This document shows positions 52,346-64,000 of a stretch of DNA of 64,000 nucleotides, in pieces. The first letter of the stretch is position 1. Every line of letters starts with the position of its first letter. Made by a program: the position numbers and the translations under genes. The stretch is from Uranotaenia lowii. Taxonomy: Eukaryota > Arthropoda > Insecta > Diptera > Culicidae. The stretch lies in assembly GCF_029784155.1 (NCBI RefSeq), contig NC_073693.1, forward strand, positions 140,481,988 through 140,545,987, written 5' to 3'. The notes beneath the pieces were generated by a model that saw nothing but the letters and a program-made list of their open reading frames with translations, was not told the origin of the DNA and did no database searches.

Positions 52346-55300
52346 TTTTTCCTTAAAATGCCCCTGTGTCGTGATAATTTCACAATTTAGGTTTTTCTTC
52401 ATTTCGATCTAAAATTTGAAAGACTTTCAATAAGGTGTCACCAAGCAGAGAAAAACGAATAATACAATATTTTCTGACACATCGATAGAGGAGAATCTAA
52501 ATTATGGTTTTATGCTAAAAAATCATACTGAACTCGCTAAGGTATGCTTTTCATGGGTATGTTCTATCTTTTTTTTTTTTTTTGTCAGGAATTTACCACT
52601 AGGTGGCATTCTTCCCTAATGTTCTATCATGCGCCCATGCGCTCTTTATAACGCGCCAATCGTAGTAGGCTGAAAATAGCATTAATTTTTCAAAAAGGCT
52701 AATTTTCATTGAAAATGAACAAAAAGTCTAAAACCATATTTTGAGCGTTAATTCAGCCCAAAAAATCTATTTTTCATTTTTTGTTAAATTTCTATTAGTC
52801 CGTTTTGATTTTATTTTCAGTCAAAGTGTCTGTAAGTATTGGTGTGTTTTCGGTCTTCGGCTGCTCTCGGGTGTGTTCAGCTGCTAGGCGCGTATTGAAT
52901 ACACAGCGGCGCGTATTCGCAAGACAGTTTTGTTCTGTGGCTTTGAATATGGTTTTAAAAAATCATGTTTTTGAAGAAACTATAGCAATTAAAGGAATGA
53001 AAAATCATAGGAATTTGTAGAAAACACTTTTCTTCAACGATTGCACCCATTTTCAACACAATTTGTACGTGGAATACATAGAAAATCAGCGACTCGCTTA
53101 GGTGGCGCATAATAGGGCATGTTCGCCTACACCATTTTTGTTTTAAGCGAATGAAAGCGATTTTCTAATTTTCCTCTTTATTCGTTAATCTAGGACTTAT
53201 CATAAAATGTGATCTGTAGAATTTATGCAAAGATAGATGACAAATGCAGCCTTTTGAAACACAGTTCTTCATTTTGCATGAAATTCGAACAATTGCATCA
53301 AATTGATATGAGTCAGTTCGGCGTATAAACATTTGTTTTGACTTGACGATTCTCCATTGGAGTGACGTTTTCCATAGTCTTGTCGTGCTAGTGGAACAAA
53401 TTTCGTTCCTTAGTTAAAATGGCTAGTGCGTTGGATCGTTTTATTCAAGTGAGGAAGAAATATAGGGTGATGATATTCTTCATTTTGCGAAACTGGCCGA
53501 ATTAAAAATGGTGAAATTCGTCAGAGGATCGTTTTCTTTTAATAATAAATCTTGTTTTAAAGGAGATTGGAAGCGATTTTCATTATTCGAAGTGAAACAA
53601 CTCAAGGATGTCTCGCGCCCGGACTTTGACCTTAAATCTTCGCTTCACTTAAGAAATGCTAAAGAGGAATAGAGGTTGAATGAAAAAAAATACGATTTAA
53701 AAGAAACTTTGTCTATTTATGCCAGATGAAAGATTTTTGGGAAAAGCTTGATAAAAAGTTTCAGATGATAATTGTTTTTTTTTAATGATTCTCTTACTAA
53801 ATAAATATTTCATTAAAAAAAAACTTCTGATTTTTTAAACTGGAATTTTTCTCGATTATAAAATTCGAGTGCATAGCTTTAAAAATAAATAATACTTTTG
53901 ATTACACCATACAAAAGATTGTAATAAAAAATTAGGTAAAATTTATGAAAAATCAGTTTGATTCTGCAGATGGTAAATAATTTCTAAGGTTTTTAAATTT
54001 ATTTAGATTTTGACCTTTGCATTCAAATATTATTTACCAAACAAGGTCGACAACTTTTTTGTTTGAGACCCCTTTTTTCTGAGGAAGAGGGAGGAGTTCC
54101 CTATTTTATTCTGAACAGATCATGTTTTCATGACATGTTAAAAAATGATTTTTTTTTTCAAATCTAAGAAATATCGCTTGAAATTTGTACGGGCTATTAA
54201 GATTGTTCTTTATCACTTCCAAAAACACATGGATATGCGTCACTTCGACGTATAAAACGCACTTTTGGCGAATCGTTTATAACGAATTTCTCAAAAACTG
54301 ATGGATATTTATTGTAGAAAGCATTTGAAAGCTCAAAAGGAAACGCACAAAACAGCGTCAAAAAGTCAAAATCCGAAAAAATGGATATGCGTCACTTCAT
54401 CATATCACGACAGTAAAGTAGGCTCTAGGTCCAAAGTAGGAGCACTCACCCTAACTAAGCAAGCTTCGTTGGATAAATTTACGACTCATGCTGAAACATT
54501 GTATTATTATTATTTTTTTTTTTTGCATAAACAATTATATTTTGGCAACTCCGTTCTTAAATATTTATTTTTTTAAACTAGCTTTGGTTGCATAAGGGCC
54601 TGGTTTACCTAACAAAAAAAAACAGTGCCGAAAAATTAAACCATCAATTCACTATCTATCGCGCCCAGTTAAGCGGTTTTTCAACTTCAAAGATGTCTAA
54701 TAAAAAACGATTACAGATTTTTATTCACTTTCTTTCCCAGTACATCTCAAAACTGTTCTTTTTTTAATATAAAAAATAAGTATAATGAAAAAAATATATG
54801 CTTTTCAAAATAACCAAATTAAGTTGCGGGTGTTTAACGAGCCCTAAGGAGTGTAGGGAAGAATGAGGATACTTGATCTTCTTTTCTTATTTTCATCATA
54901 TCTTTCTGAGAAAATTAAGCAACTCGCCATCTTTTTCATTTTCTGATAGCGTATAATTTCAAGTTTTTACGCTCCAAAAGTTGGAACGAAACATGGAACC
55001 GTAGATGAACTAGAAGTATTTTCGTTAGACTAAAAAATTGTGATATTTTTTTAAGTTACAGGAGACTTGATCCTTTACTAAAGGAGACTTGATCTCTAAT
55101 TCAGGGTGCCCTGACTCTAGGAAAAATCTAGTAAATTCCGTTTAAACGGTCCGGTGATTGGTTTTTGCCATAAAAGTTCTCATTTCATAGTTTGTGAGTA
55201 GACAAAGAGAATTCTAAAAGTTTGTCTTCTACCCTAGAGTCATTGCATACTTTTAGGCGCAATTTTCAAGTTTTTAGATAAATACAGTATTTTTAGTCTT

Positions 55301-56440
55301 TTTTAACAGATAATTACTGGATAAACATAAGTAAAAGAACAGATATCAGTAATTTCATGATAACCAATGATCACGATCCATTCAGAAGAGAAGTGTATCA
55401 TTCAGGACTCAAGGGATCAATTATACCCATAACACACATTTGGAAAAACTTCACCGTTGAATATTATTATATGCTGATTGATGGCATTGCGGTGAACTTT
55501 TTACGACGAAAATTCTTGATAGAAGAATTAATGATTGAAATTAAATGACGGATTGATTAAGCAGATGCTTAATAGGAGAAAATTTATAGAAGCTGAAAAT
55601 GTTGAAAACATTTGCCATGCGGTCTAGACTTTTTGTCCGATTTGGGAAGCACGTGCTTTGCCAATTCATCGGGTTAGATGTATGGGTGAACGTAATTGCG
55701 CCTCTCGCTATTGTTTCTCCCAGCCATTAAATTTTATTTACTTTTATTGCTGAATATTTCATACTTTTTCACCAAAGTTTTTATTTTCAAATGAAGCTTT
55801 CAAGATCCTTCATTTATTTTTTCAAGCTCAAAAAACTGGAAATTTAACGACTTATTTTTGAGAGTACAAAAGAATTTTAAATTGGTCATATAAATTAACT
55901 TGATTCGAATAAGTAATGTGATGTTCTTAGTAAAACTTTTTTTACTATTTTTATGTATGCATTTTTCAAGCAAAAATGTTAAAAGAAATTTTGTCACCAA
56001 AACCCCTTCCCAAGAGGCAGTATTTCCTACGGCCCTGGCGCCATCTATAATGTATACTATGAATCCCCCTTTTTCCAAATAAAAGCTATTTTTGATAAGG
56101 TTGTCTGTTTCCTGGAAGCTTGATCTTCAAAACTATTAAAAAATGAAAATTGAATTTGGTAGAAGTTTAGACAAATTTAACCAGTTGTCCTTTTTCGGCA
56201 CGATAACAACATATTTAACTTTTTATTCACTTTACATAAGATTTACAACCGAATCAAAATATAACCGTTTTTAAACCTTTTGGGGTGCTATGCAAGGTCT
56301 CATTTGGAGGCAGTCTTCTTTGTATATTGTATAAATCGTTATGAAACATCGACTGAACTGCAGCTTCGACAGATCATCAGCACCTCAAGTACTAGACATC
56401 AAATTTTTCAATACAAAAAATGTTCAACAATGATGTCAGA
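52346..56440. other. Intergenic, repeat-like, no gene seen
   Basis: About 4 kb of AT-rich DNA. ATATGCGTCACTTC-like sequence recurs (53310 degenerate, 54234, 54385) and is inverted relative to 51353-51370. Homopolymer T runs occur at 52570 and 54510. Short ORFs, for example 52805-53020 and 55357-55548, resemble nothing I know. Confidence 0.35.
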
Positions 56441-58110
56441 CTCCTGCCTTGTTCCAATGGAGAGATTAAAAGAAGGGGGGTCTTCCGTACAATTTTTATT
56501 GCAAAATGCGACAACAATTCAAGCAAATAGAACCTAATTTATTTGGGAGAATATTAAGATATGGGAAAAGGTTCTATGATTGTCAGGCCCGGGCGCTCAT
56601 GGGGGAAGTTTTCAAAATTCAAAATCAAGATTTTAAAAGTTTTGAATGATTACGCTTTCTGGCAAGTCATCAATAAATTATTTAAAAGATGTTCCTTATT
56701 TTTAGCTAGACATTTGCTTAAAAATAAATACTAAGCAGTCAAGTTTACAAATCTAACATCAATATTTCAGAAAACACAGAAAACGAATGCGATTTAAAAT
56801 TTTGAATAAAACAAGAGTTTAAAGCTTCGGACATAAGAAAAATATTAAAAATACTATTCATCAATATTAATCCAAAATTGTAAAGAAACTAAATTCGAAT
56901 TCTAAAATGAATGTCGAGAAGAAAATAACCATGATTGGAACTGTTCAGCAAAACTATAATAATTGTTGTTTATTATTCGTTCAAATTAACATCCCTTTTT
57001 TTATTTTCAATTGAAGGCTTGATTCGAATGTTCCGCTGCAATATTTCAAATTTGAAGAAATATTGAATCACTATTTGAATTATGAAATCTTGATTAGGAA
57101 AAAAATCCATTTTGAACTTGAGAGAATTTATTCGAAACACATACCTACCTGATGATTAAATTAATTTTGATAAAAAGAAGAATATCAATTTTACTTCAAG
57201 AGAACTACATATAAAGATAAACAGATAATCAGATGTAACATCATTTTTATTTCGTCCAGTTATCGACCTAAACGACTGAAATAGTTCATTTCTGAAGTTC
57301 ACAAGTTTTTTAGTTTAAAATTTCAAGCTCTGAATATTTTGAAGCCAACAATTGAAATACTGGGTCCTAGAAAGGACAAAAGGTTTTTCTTTTTAAAAAT
57401 TTAGATAATTAGATTTATTATGTTTTCAAAGCACAAAGAATTGAAAAACAATGAGAAACTTATTAAAATTATTTTAAAAGCTATTAAGAATGTTTGGCTA
57501 TAAAAATCGGTAAATTCATGTGAAAATTTTAACTAAAAAACTTTAAAATTCGATTACTTTATTTGAATATTAAAACGAAATAAGACATTAACAAGGTACG
57601 TTTCTAGTATTGATGATATGGATTATAAACTCCATATCATCAATACTAGACAATAAATCAGTTTTAAGTTAAATCAATCATTGATAACTGATGCTCTAAC
57701 AAATCTTCACGAAACTGAAAAAAAAAACAATCTGATTCCTTATTTGTTTATTATATTTGAATTTGTCCAAAAAATAATAATGAAAATGATGATGATTCAT
57801 GATTTAAACAAATTAAATTCTACAGTTTTTAGAAACTTGTAGTAAATTGTTACAAGCATATCCGACTCTAATGAAGAAATTGAAAATAGAATAGATATTA
57901 TTTAATTTTACCAATTTCTTGAAACCTGCATTTGTTTTTCATTGAAAAATATATGAAATTCAAATTGTTTTAAATGGAGTAAAGTGAACAAATAGAAGAC
58001 TTCTATAACTTTGTTAGCTGAAATCAAAATTAGTTGCGGTCTAGGGGAAAGTAGATAATTAATTTGGAGTTTTTTTTATTTTTTTGTTATGTTTTAAAGT
58101 TTTGTCAGGG
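56441..58110. other. Intergenic with one decayed G-rich repeat unit and a hairpin
   Basis: 56450-56620 resembles a unit of the degenerate array at 58140-59420 (purine-rich stretch, then ...CAATTTTTATTGC... and AAGCAAATAGAACCTAATTT). The rest is AT-rich with a perfect hairpin at 57603-57650. No gene. Confidence 0.4.
57603..57650. repeat. Perfect 20-bp hairpin with 8-nt loop
   Basis: TCTAGTATTGATGATATGGA (57603-57622) pairs exactly with 57631-57650 across loop TTATAAAC. It is short for an animal pre-miRNA and has no internal mismatches, so it could be a young foldback or a template-switch product. Confidence 0.9.
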
Positions 58111-58114
58111 GTTA

Positions 58115-58165
58115 AACCCCCCTCCCTTGAAGATTAGGGGTTAGGGGTTAAACCCCCCCCCCCCT
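58115..58165. repeat. GGGGTTAAACCCC repeats with a C12 run
   Basis: AGGGGTTAAACCCCCC occurs twice about 40 bp apart, with TTAGGGGTTAGGGG between and a run of twelve C after the second. Both strands could form hairpins or G-quadruplex-like structures. It starts the purine-rich degenerate array. Confidence 0.8.
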
Positions 58166-59420
58166 TTCATACGGCCTTGATGATTGTTTAAAACTTCTCC
58201 CGATTTGAATTTGGAGGATAGGAAGAAGGGAAGGGGACCCATACAAATTTTTACACTACTCGATTACTGATCCAGCGAGGGGAATCAAATGGCATGCGAG
58301 GATATTTGTGTGAACGAAATGTTCCCAAGATGGTTTGAAGCTCTTCCCACGAGAAACATAAATGGGGAAGGGGCTCCCATACAATTTTTTTCATGCCTGG
58401 TTAAATAATCAAGCAAATGGAACTAAATTTGGCATGGGAGGATATTTGGATACAGAAAAAGACTGTATGGTTGTTTTAGACCAAGGTTGCCGAAAAAAAA
58501 TTCTGTGTTTTTGAAAAAAAAATTCTGACTTTCTGTGATTTTACCCAAAAATTCTGTGATGGTTTTCTGTGATGCTATTTCCATTAATTTCATTGAAAAT
58601 TCATGATAAATTGGATCTTTTTTACATTTATGTTGGGTAAAATCAATTAAAACTGCCTATCTTATCACACATTTCAAATTCAAAGTAAAAATTCTAAATT
58701 TTATATTGGCTAAAAAAAATTATGGTTTTGGAAAACCACTCAAAATACACAAATTCTGTAAAATCTGTAAATTTTTCAAAACTGTGTTCTGTGACACAGA
58801 TTCTGTGATGAAAATTTGCTCAAAATTCTGTGAAATTACAGATTTTTCTGTGATTTCGGCAACCTTGTTTTAGACCCCTCCATGATCCCAGTAAACAAAT
58901 AGGAAGAGATGAGAGGATGACCATAGTTTTTTTAAAACATTTCAAGAGTTATTCAGTCGTGTAGTGTAGTGTACTGTTTCTACAATTATTTAGGATCCTT
59001 TCCTTATTCGATTGAGTGAGAAAGGAAGAGAAAACGGGAGCCTCATACATTTTTGTTGAATATTTATAGAATCAGTCATACAAAAGAAACAATTTTGAGT
59101 AGGGGAGGGTTTTTGGGATTGAGAAATGTTTCTATGCTTATTCGGGAACCCTCCAAGGGGAGATGAATAAAGAAGAGGGGCCTCTTATTCATTTTTTGCC
59201 TAACTCGATAACATTTTAAGCAAATGGGGTCAAGTTTGTCATAGGGAGGAATAAAAATAAAAGAATTCTCCTTTATTTTCAGTGGGGAGCTGGAGAAAGA
59301 AGAGGGGTGCTTCCATATCTATTTAATAACTAGAGAAATGATCGGGTTAATTTTGCATACAAGGAATTGGGATACGAGAAACGTTTTCTTGATTATTAAA
59401 CAGGGGGACTCTCTTAATTT
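58166..59420. repeat. Degenerate purine-rich tandem repeat array
   Basis: Recurring blocks: a GGAAGGGG-type stretch, CCCATACAA(A)TTTTT, a CTCGATTA-type element, AAGCAAATGGAACTAAATTT, GGCATGGGAGGATATTTGG and a GAAATGTTTCTATG-like end. Units are roughly 150-190 bp, poorly conserved, four to six copies. Similar repeats are widespread in mosquito genomes as I remember. A MITE interrupts the array at 58482. Confidence 0.6.
58482..58867. mobile_element. 386-bp hAT-type MITE (TSD TTTTAGAC)
   Basis: The 14-bp TIR CAAGGTTGCCGAAA is present at both ends. An exact 8-bp duplication, TTTTAGAC, lies at 58474-58481 and 58868-58875 and fits the hAT nTnTAGAn target preference. The interior is rich in ATTCTGTGA repeats in both orientations. 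No ORF. Confidence 0.9.
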
Positions 59421-61897
59421 TATTCTAACAATTATAAAAAAAAACTGGTATCGGAGACAAAACACTTGAAAAAGCTTAAACTATATCATTTTAAGAAACA
59501 CAAACATTTATAACAATTTCTTCTATCACTGCAAGAAAATTCAGAGCTTTTTATCATAATGATTTCAATTCTTTTAACTTTTAATTTTTTTTTAAATTTT
59601 GTTATTTTTTTGTTAAACTTCCAAAACTTCTGTAACTTAAACGTTTTAAATATCAGAAACATTCATAAAGTCTAAACCTGATATGAACTAAGGACAACTT
59701 ATTAATTATCAGTTTTGGTTACGATGTACTCTCTGCTCTCTGTTAAATAATTATCACTGAACGATTCTCATAAAAAAAAACTGCTGAATCTACATTCTTA
59801 GAAACGTCATATCGGCAAAATAATTGCCTCTGGATTTAGGTTCACATTCGGGTTTGAATAACAATTAAATCTGCTAAGCAAAAAAACGCGTGCATTAAAT
59901 TAGAAAATCTGAAACGAACGCATTTTTGTTGTGGTTTTTATATTTTACGAGTTTCTGGATAAATCAACCATTGTTCATTTTTCTCGTGAGATGCCTTTTT
60001 TGATTTTTTATAACGTTAAGTAGAAAGAAAGTCTCGATTTAAAATTATATAAATAATCTAAATTTCAAAATATAACAAACACTATTTCTCATACATGTGA
60101 AAAATGTTAAATCCAATGACTTCCAAGGCAGAATAAGCTACGTATTATTTCTGAAATTGACACGTTCATTGCATCGAAAACTAAACCTGCCAAAATTTAC
60201 AAAATCTGAAAAAAATATTGCCAAATTTTGGATTTTTGAACATTTTTCCATCCCTACAATGCTCCAGATGAAAAACCTGTTTTCCAATTGAACAATATTT
60301 TTTCAAAACATGTTTTATTTTGCCCATATACCAAATTAATGATACATTGTATTAGTTCCATTAAGAGCTCTAGGCTCTAGGATCATTTTTTTTTTCAAGT
60401 CACCCTAAAAACATTCGGGAAAACACCATTCGTCGTAACGAACTTCAACAATCCTAGATACTTAAAGAAACAGAAAAGCAAATCGGTTACATTGACGGAA
60501 GCCGCGCGTTTAAACAGAGTCGCGTATTGTTCGTGTTTCCTGGTTCCTGGTTGAATTCCGCGCTTCCGGCTGCCAATATAATAACACCTCCGCGAAATGT
60601 AGCTCCTTTTCTTAGGATCAAACACATTGTTTCTCACGCTGCCAGCTTCGAGGGACCGAAAGGTTTGGGTTGGTAAAAGAAAATAAAATTCTCCCGGCTG
60701 GCAGCAAGAGGTTTGATTTCAATTTGCGGTGCTGATTGTTATCTTCACACTTTGTTACCCTTCTCTCGCAGATTCCTAAATGCTCCGTACTTTCCCGAGA
60801 TGGAAGTCAAAGTCGAACAAAACGGTGGGCTTCTGATTTATGAGCCTTATCAATTCTGAAGCGTTTTTCTTTTCGGTGGATTACGATCAAATTATGCAAA
60901 TCGGAGCGTGGAGGGTTTTTGTGGCGCAGCAGCAGCACCAGTTGGAAGCTGAAAGATACCAGGCGGTGCTTCCGGATGAATCCTTCCGAGAAATTTCTGT
61001 AGGATGGGGTGAAGGGGAAGACGGAATCGTTGAGCTATTAGCGCGAAGGCAATCAAGCGTAATGGGCTACCTGGTGCTATTTGCTCCGGTATCAGTATCA
61101 CTGCATAGGCATTTCTCATCAATGGAATATGTAAGATGGAACCACCCATCCGTTTGGAGATGATGTTAAAATTTGCTAGAACAGGGTGCTCAAATGAAGC
61201 GAGAAAAGTTACATTTTTGTTTTGTTTCGGAGGGTAGTTCAGAAAATACGTTAACAAAGTAACAATTTTAAGCAACAATTCAAACTCCAACGAGCTTTGT
61301 AACCAAACAGTGGTGTTACTGATACAAAAGATTTATAAAGTATTTGTTGTCGTAGCGCATGTTAATTTTTTTTTTTGAATTCCCCCCCATGTGAAATAAA
61401 ATTTAATATTGTGAAACATGAAGAAATAACCATTTCGTTTCGCTTTTTTCTGTTGATCTTTAAACCAAATCGTATCAATCCTAGAATGACTATGTAAAAC
61501 TTATAAAAATAAAATTAATTATGTGCTAGTGAACACGAGGGTTAATCATTGTGAAAAATCCCTTCTATAGCGTTAAAAAGCATTCAGTTGAAAGATCTCC
61601 AAAAAACATGTAGCCCCTGTCCTATATGTTTCCGTGTTGAATGGCAAATGAACTAAAACTATGGAAGTTATTTTTTCTTTATTGTCGATCTATCAAATGG
61701 AAAATTGAATTATTTTGTCTTCGAATCGATTTTTATAACAATTGCTTTTAAGTTCATTTGCAACGTCCTTTTAGCGTCTATTAAACTCATCATAAAATCT
61801 TCCATTTATATCAACTGAAAGCTTCCAATAACTAATATGAGTTAGGAATATGATCTTCATGATTCACCGCAACACTAATCAAAAGTGTTTCCCAATT
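59421..61897. other. Intergenic, no gene seen
   Basis: 59421-60390 is AT-rich. 60395-61160 is distinctly richer in GC, with overlapping open frames on both strands and no repeat hallmarks; it may be conserved host non-coding DNA or an exon I cannot recognise. 61160-61897 is AT-rich. Confidence 0.4.
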
Positions 61898-64000
61898 AAT
61901 TTCGCCGCGTCCAAACGAATGGCCGTACGTAGTACCTTTTTACAGCACCGCCTCCCACACAAGTACACCTGGAGATCACCGTACCAAACGCAATCACAGA
62001 TCAACCACGTTTCGATTGACAGCCGGCACTTCTCGGACATCTTCGACGTCAGATCCTGTCGAGGCGCCAACATCGAGTCAGATCACTATCTGGTGATGGT
62101 GAAGATGCGCCAAAAACTGTCCGTAGTGAACAACACACGAAACCGGCGCCCGCCTCGGTTAAATATCGCACGACTGAAGCAACCTGAGGTCGCGGCAGAC
62201 TACGCGCAATCGGTCGAAGCAGCGCTGCCGGCAGAGGGCGAGCTTGACGAAGCGCCTCTCGAGGACTGTTGGAATACCATCAAGACAGCCATCAGTGCTG
62301 CGGAAAACGTCAACGGTTATGTGGAGCGAACTCGACGAAACGACTGGTTCGACGAAGAGTGTAGGTTGGTGATGGACGAAGAGAATGCCGCGCGGGCGGC
62401 AGTAGTGCAAAGAGGCACCCGTCGAAATGTGGAAAATCACCGACAGCGGAAGAGGTAGCGAGTCCGAGTTTTCCAGGAGAAAAAGCGCCACCTGAAGGAG
62501 GAGAAGCTCGAGGAGCTGGAGCAGCTGCATCGTTCCCAAACGAAAGTTCTATCAGAAACTCAACGCATCCCGCAAAGGCTTCGTGCCGCAAGCCGAAATG
62601 TGCCGGGATAAGGACGGGGGCATCCTGGCGGACAATCGTTAGATGATCAAAAGGTGGAAGCAGCACTTCGATGAACATCTGAACGGCGCACATGCAGGAG
62701 ATCAAGGCGGTTGGGGAAGGTACATATCCGGCGTAGCCAACGACGTAGATGAGCCACTCCCAACGATGAGTGAAGTTAAGGAAGCCATTCGCCAGCTGAA
62801 TAGAAACAAGTCGGCTGGGAAGGATGGCATCGCAGCTGAACTCATCAAAATGGGCCCGGACAAGTTGGCCGATTGCCTACACCGGGTGATAGTCCGGATC
62901 TGGGACATAGAACAGCTACCGGAGGAGTGGAAGGAGGGGGTAATATGCCCCATCTACAAGAAGGGCGAAAAATTGGACTGTTAGAACTACCGAGCGATCA
63001 TGCACTGTCCTCAATGCCGCCTACAAAGTGTTGTCCCGAGTCCTAGTCCGCCGCCTAACGCCACAAGCAAACAGATTCGTGGGAAGTCATCAGGCCGGCT
63101 TCATGGAGGGACGGTCAACGACGGACCAGATATTCACATTACGGCAAATCCTCCAAAAATGCCGGGAACACCAAGTCCCTACGCACCATCCATTCATCGA
63201 CTTGAAAGCCGCATGTGACACGATCGACCGTAACAAGCTATGGAAATTCATGGACGAGAACGGCTTTTCCGGGAAGCTGATCAGACTGATCAAGGCGACG
63301 ATGGATGGAACGCAGTGCTGTTTGCGGATTTCGGGTGAATTATCGAGTTCATTCGAATCGCGCAGGGGGCTTCGACAAGGTGATGGTCTATCCTGCATGA
63401 TGTTCAACGTGGCGCTAGAAGGTGTTATTCGACGAGCGGTGGGCGAAATGCGGGGCACGATTTTCAATAGATCCAGTCAACTTATCTGCTTTGCCGATGA
63501 CATTGATAAAGTCGGCAGATCATCTGCGGCGGTGGAGGAGATCTACCGCAAACTGAAACGCGAAGCATGAAGGATTGGGTTGATGATTAATACGTCCAAG
63601 ACGAAGTACATGCTGGCCTGCGGATCCGAGACCGACCGAACCCGCTTGTCCAGTAATAACAAGGTCACGATCGACGGCGACGAGCTGGAGATGGTCGAAG
63701 ACTTTGTCTATTTCGGCTCACTGGTGACCGCAGACAATGACACCAGCCGTGAGATCCGGAGGCGAATTATCAGCGGAAGTCGTGTCTACTATGGACTCCA
63801 CAAGCAACTGCGGTCGAGAAGACTTAGCCCTCGCACGAAGTGTAATCTGTATATGACGCTCATTAGACCGGTTGTTCTCTAAGGGCACGAGACATGGATA
63901 CTGCTCGAGGAGGACCTGCATACACTCGGAGTATTCGAGAGACGAGTGTAAAGAACCATCTTTGGCGGTGTACAGGAGAACGGAGTGTGGAGGCGAAGGA
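61898..64000 (+). pseudogene. RTE-type non-LTR retrotransposon, 5'-truncated, runs off the window
   Basis: The same family as the copy at 22830. It starts abruptly within the endonuclease (FAASKRMAVRST, TQSQINHVSID, where the usual DHVLID aspartate reads N). RT follows with NKSAGKDGIAAELIK, GFMEGRSTTDQIFTLRQIL, RGLRQGDGLSCMMFN and LICFADDIDKVG. Stops and indels fall near 62456, 62540, 62641, 62982, 63000, 63568 and 63880. It retains segments deleted from the other copy, and the other copy retains frames lost here, so both decayed independently from a common source. The 3' end is beyond 64000. Confidence 0.92.

Noticed and set aside
52805..53020. A 71-residue ORF with an apparent hydrophobic start
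   Set aside because: No start context, splice signals or homology that I can recognise; within repeat-like AT-rich DNA.
51346..54260. Possible large TIR element defined by TACGCCGAAGTGACGCATA and its inverse near 54234
   Set aside because: The motif also recurs in direct orientation (53310, 54385) and no target duplication was found, so boundaries cannot be supported.
60395..61290. GC-richer segment with overlapping ORFs on both strands, considered as a host exon
   Set aside because: Neither strand shows a known domain or clean splice boundaries; kept only as possible host non-coding DNA.

Overview
The window looks like a transposon-dense, AT-rich intergenic or intronic region of an insect nuclear genome. 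It is most likely a mosquito (culicine-type dipteran): the mix of RTE, CR1-group, R1-like, BEL/Pao, Penelope and DD37E mariner elements with many TIR miniatures fits that, but the assignment is an inference from family resemblance. No bacterial features, rRNA or convincing functional tRNA gene are seen. The only clear host genes are two small two-exon secreted proteins with a ten-cysteine TIL (trypsin-inhibitor-like) domain. One is on the minus strand (30987-31323) and one on the plus strand (45707-46040). They share exon lengths and intron phase, so they are paralogues; the roughly 14 kb between them is largely nested transposons.

Layout. 480-866: 3' end of a DD37E-type mariner. 1.8-13.65 kb: a CR1-group non-LTR element (intact PHD-finger ORF1, broken ORF2) split by a full-length BEL/Pao LTR element (4431-12127) with LTRs, a tRNA-Tyr-type primer binding site, a near-intact gag-pol and a 5-bp target duplication. 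14.1-15.0 kb: a second decayed mariner. 16.5-17.3 kb: a 9-bp minisatellite. 18.7-20.2 kb: a decayed R1-like RT. 22.5-26.75 kb: a CR1-like RT scrap, a nearly complete but broken RTE element, and a second RTE-like C-terminal fragment. 29.5-30.5 kb: a 54-bp perfect inverted repeat resembling a Penelope tail, next to a broken PHD-finger ORF1.

34.0-42.1 kb: two hAT-like elements in tandem. The first carries a 2.7-kb head-to-head inverted dimer of a Penelope-like element (RT + GIY-YIG) whose arms are virtually identical and whose tails hold hammerhead-ribozyme-like motifs. One 12-bp direct repeat brackets the whole dimer, so it probably arose in a single insertion event. 42.7-45.2 kb: two MITEs and a TIR-complete dead DD37E mariner. 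47-52.3 kb: further TIR elements, including a 2.4-kb element with internal tandem repeats, a PIF/Harbinger-type MITE and an RTE 3' stub. 56.4-59.4 kb: degenerate G-rich tandem repeats interrupted by a hAT MITE. 61.9-64 kb: another broken RTE copy running off the window.

The best candidates for unusual biology are the Penelope dimer with its ribozyme-like tails, the miniature inverted repeat at 29.5 kb that looks like the same architecture, and the BEL element's mosaic LTRs and repeated splice-donor-like leader modules.
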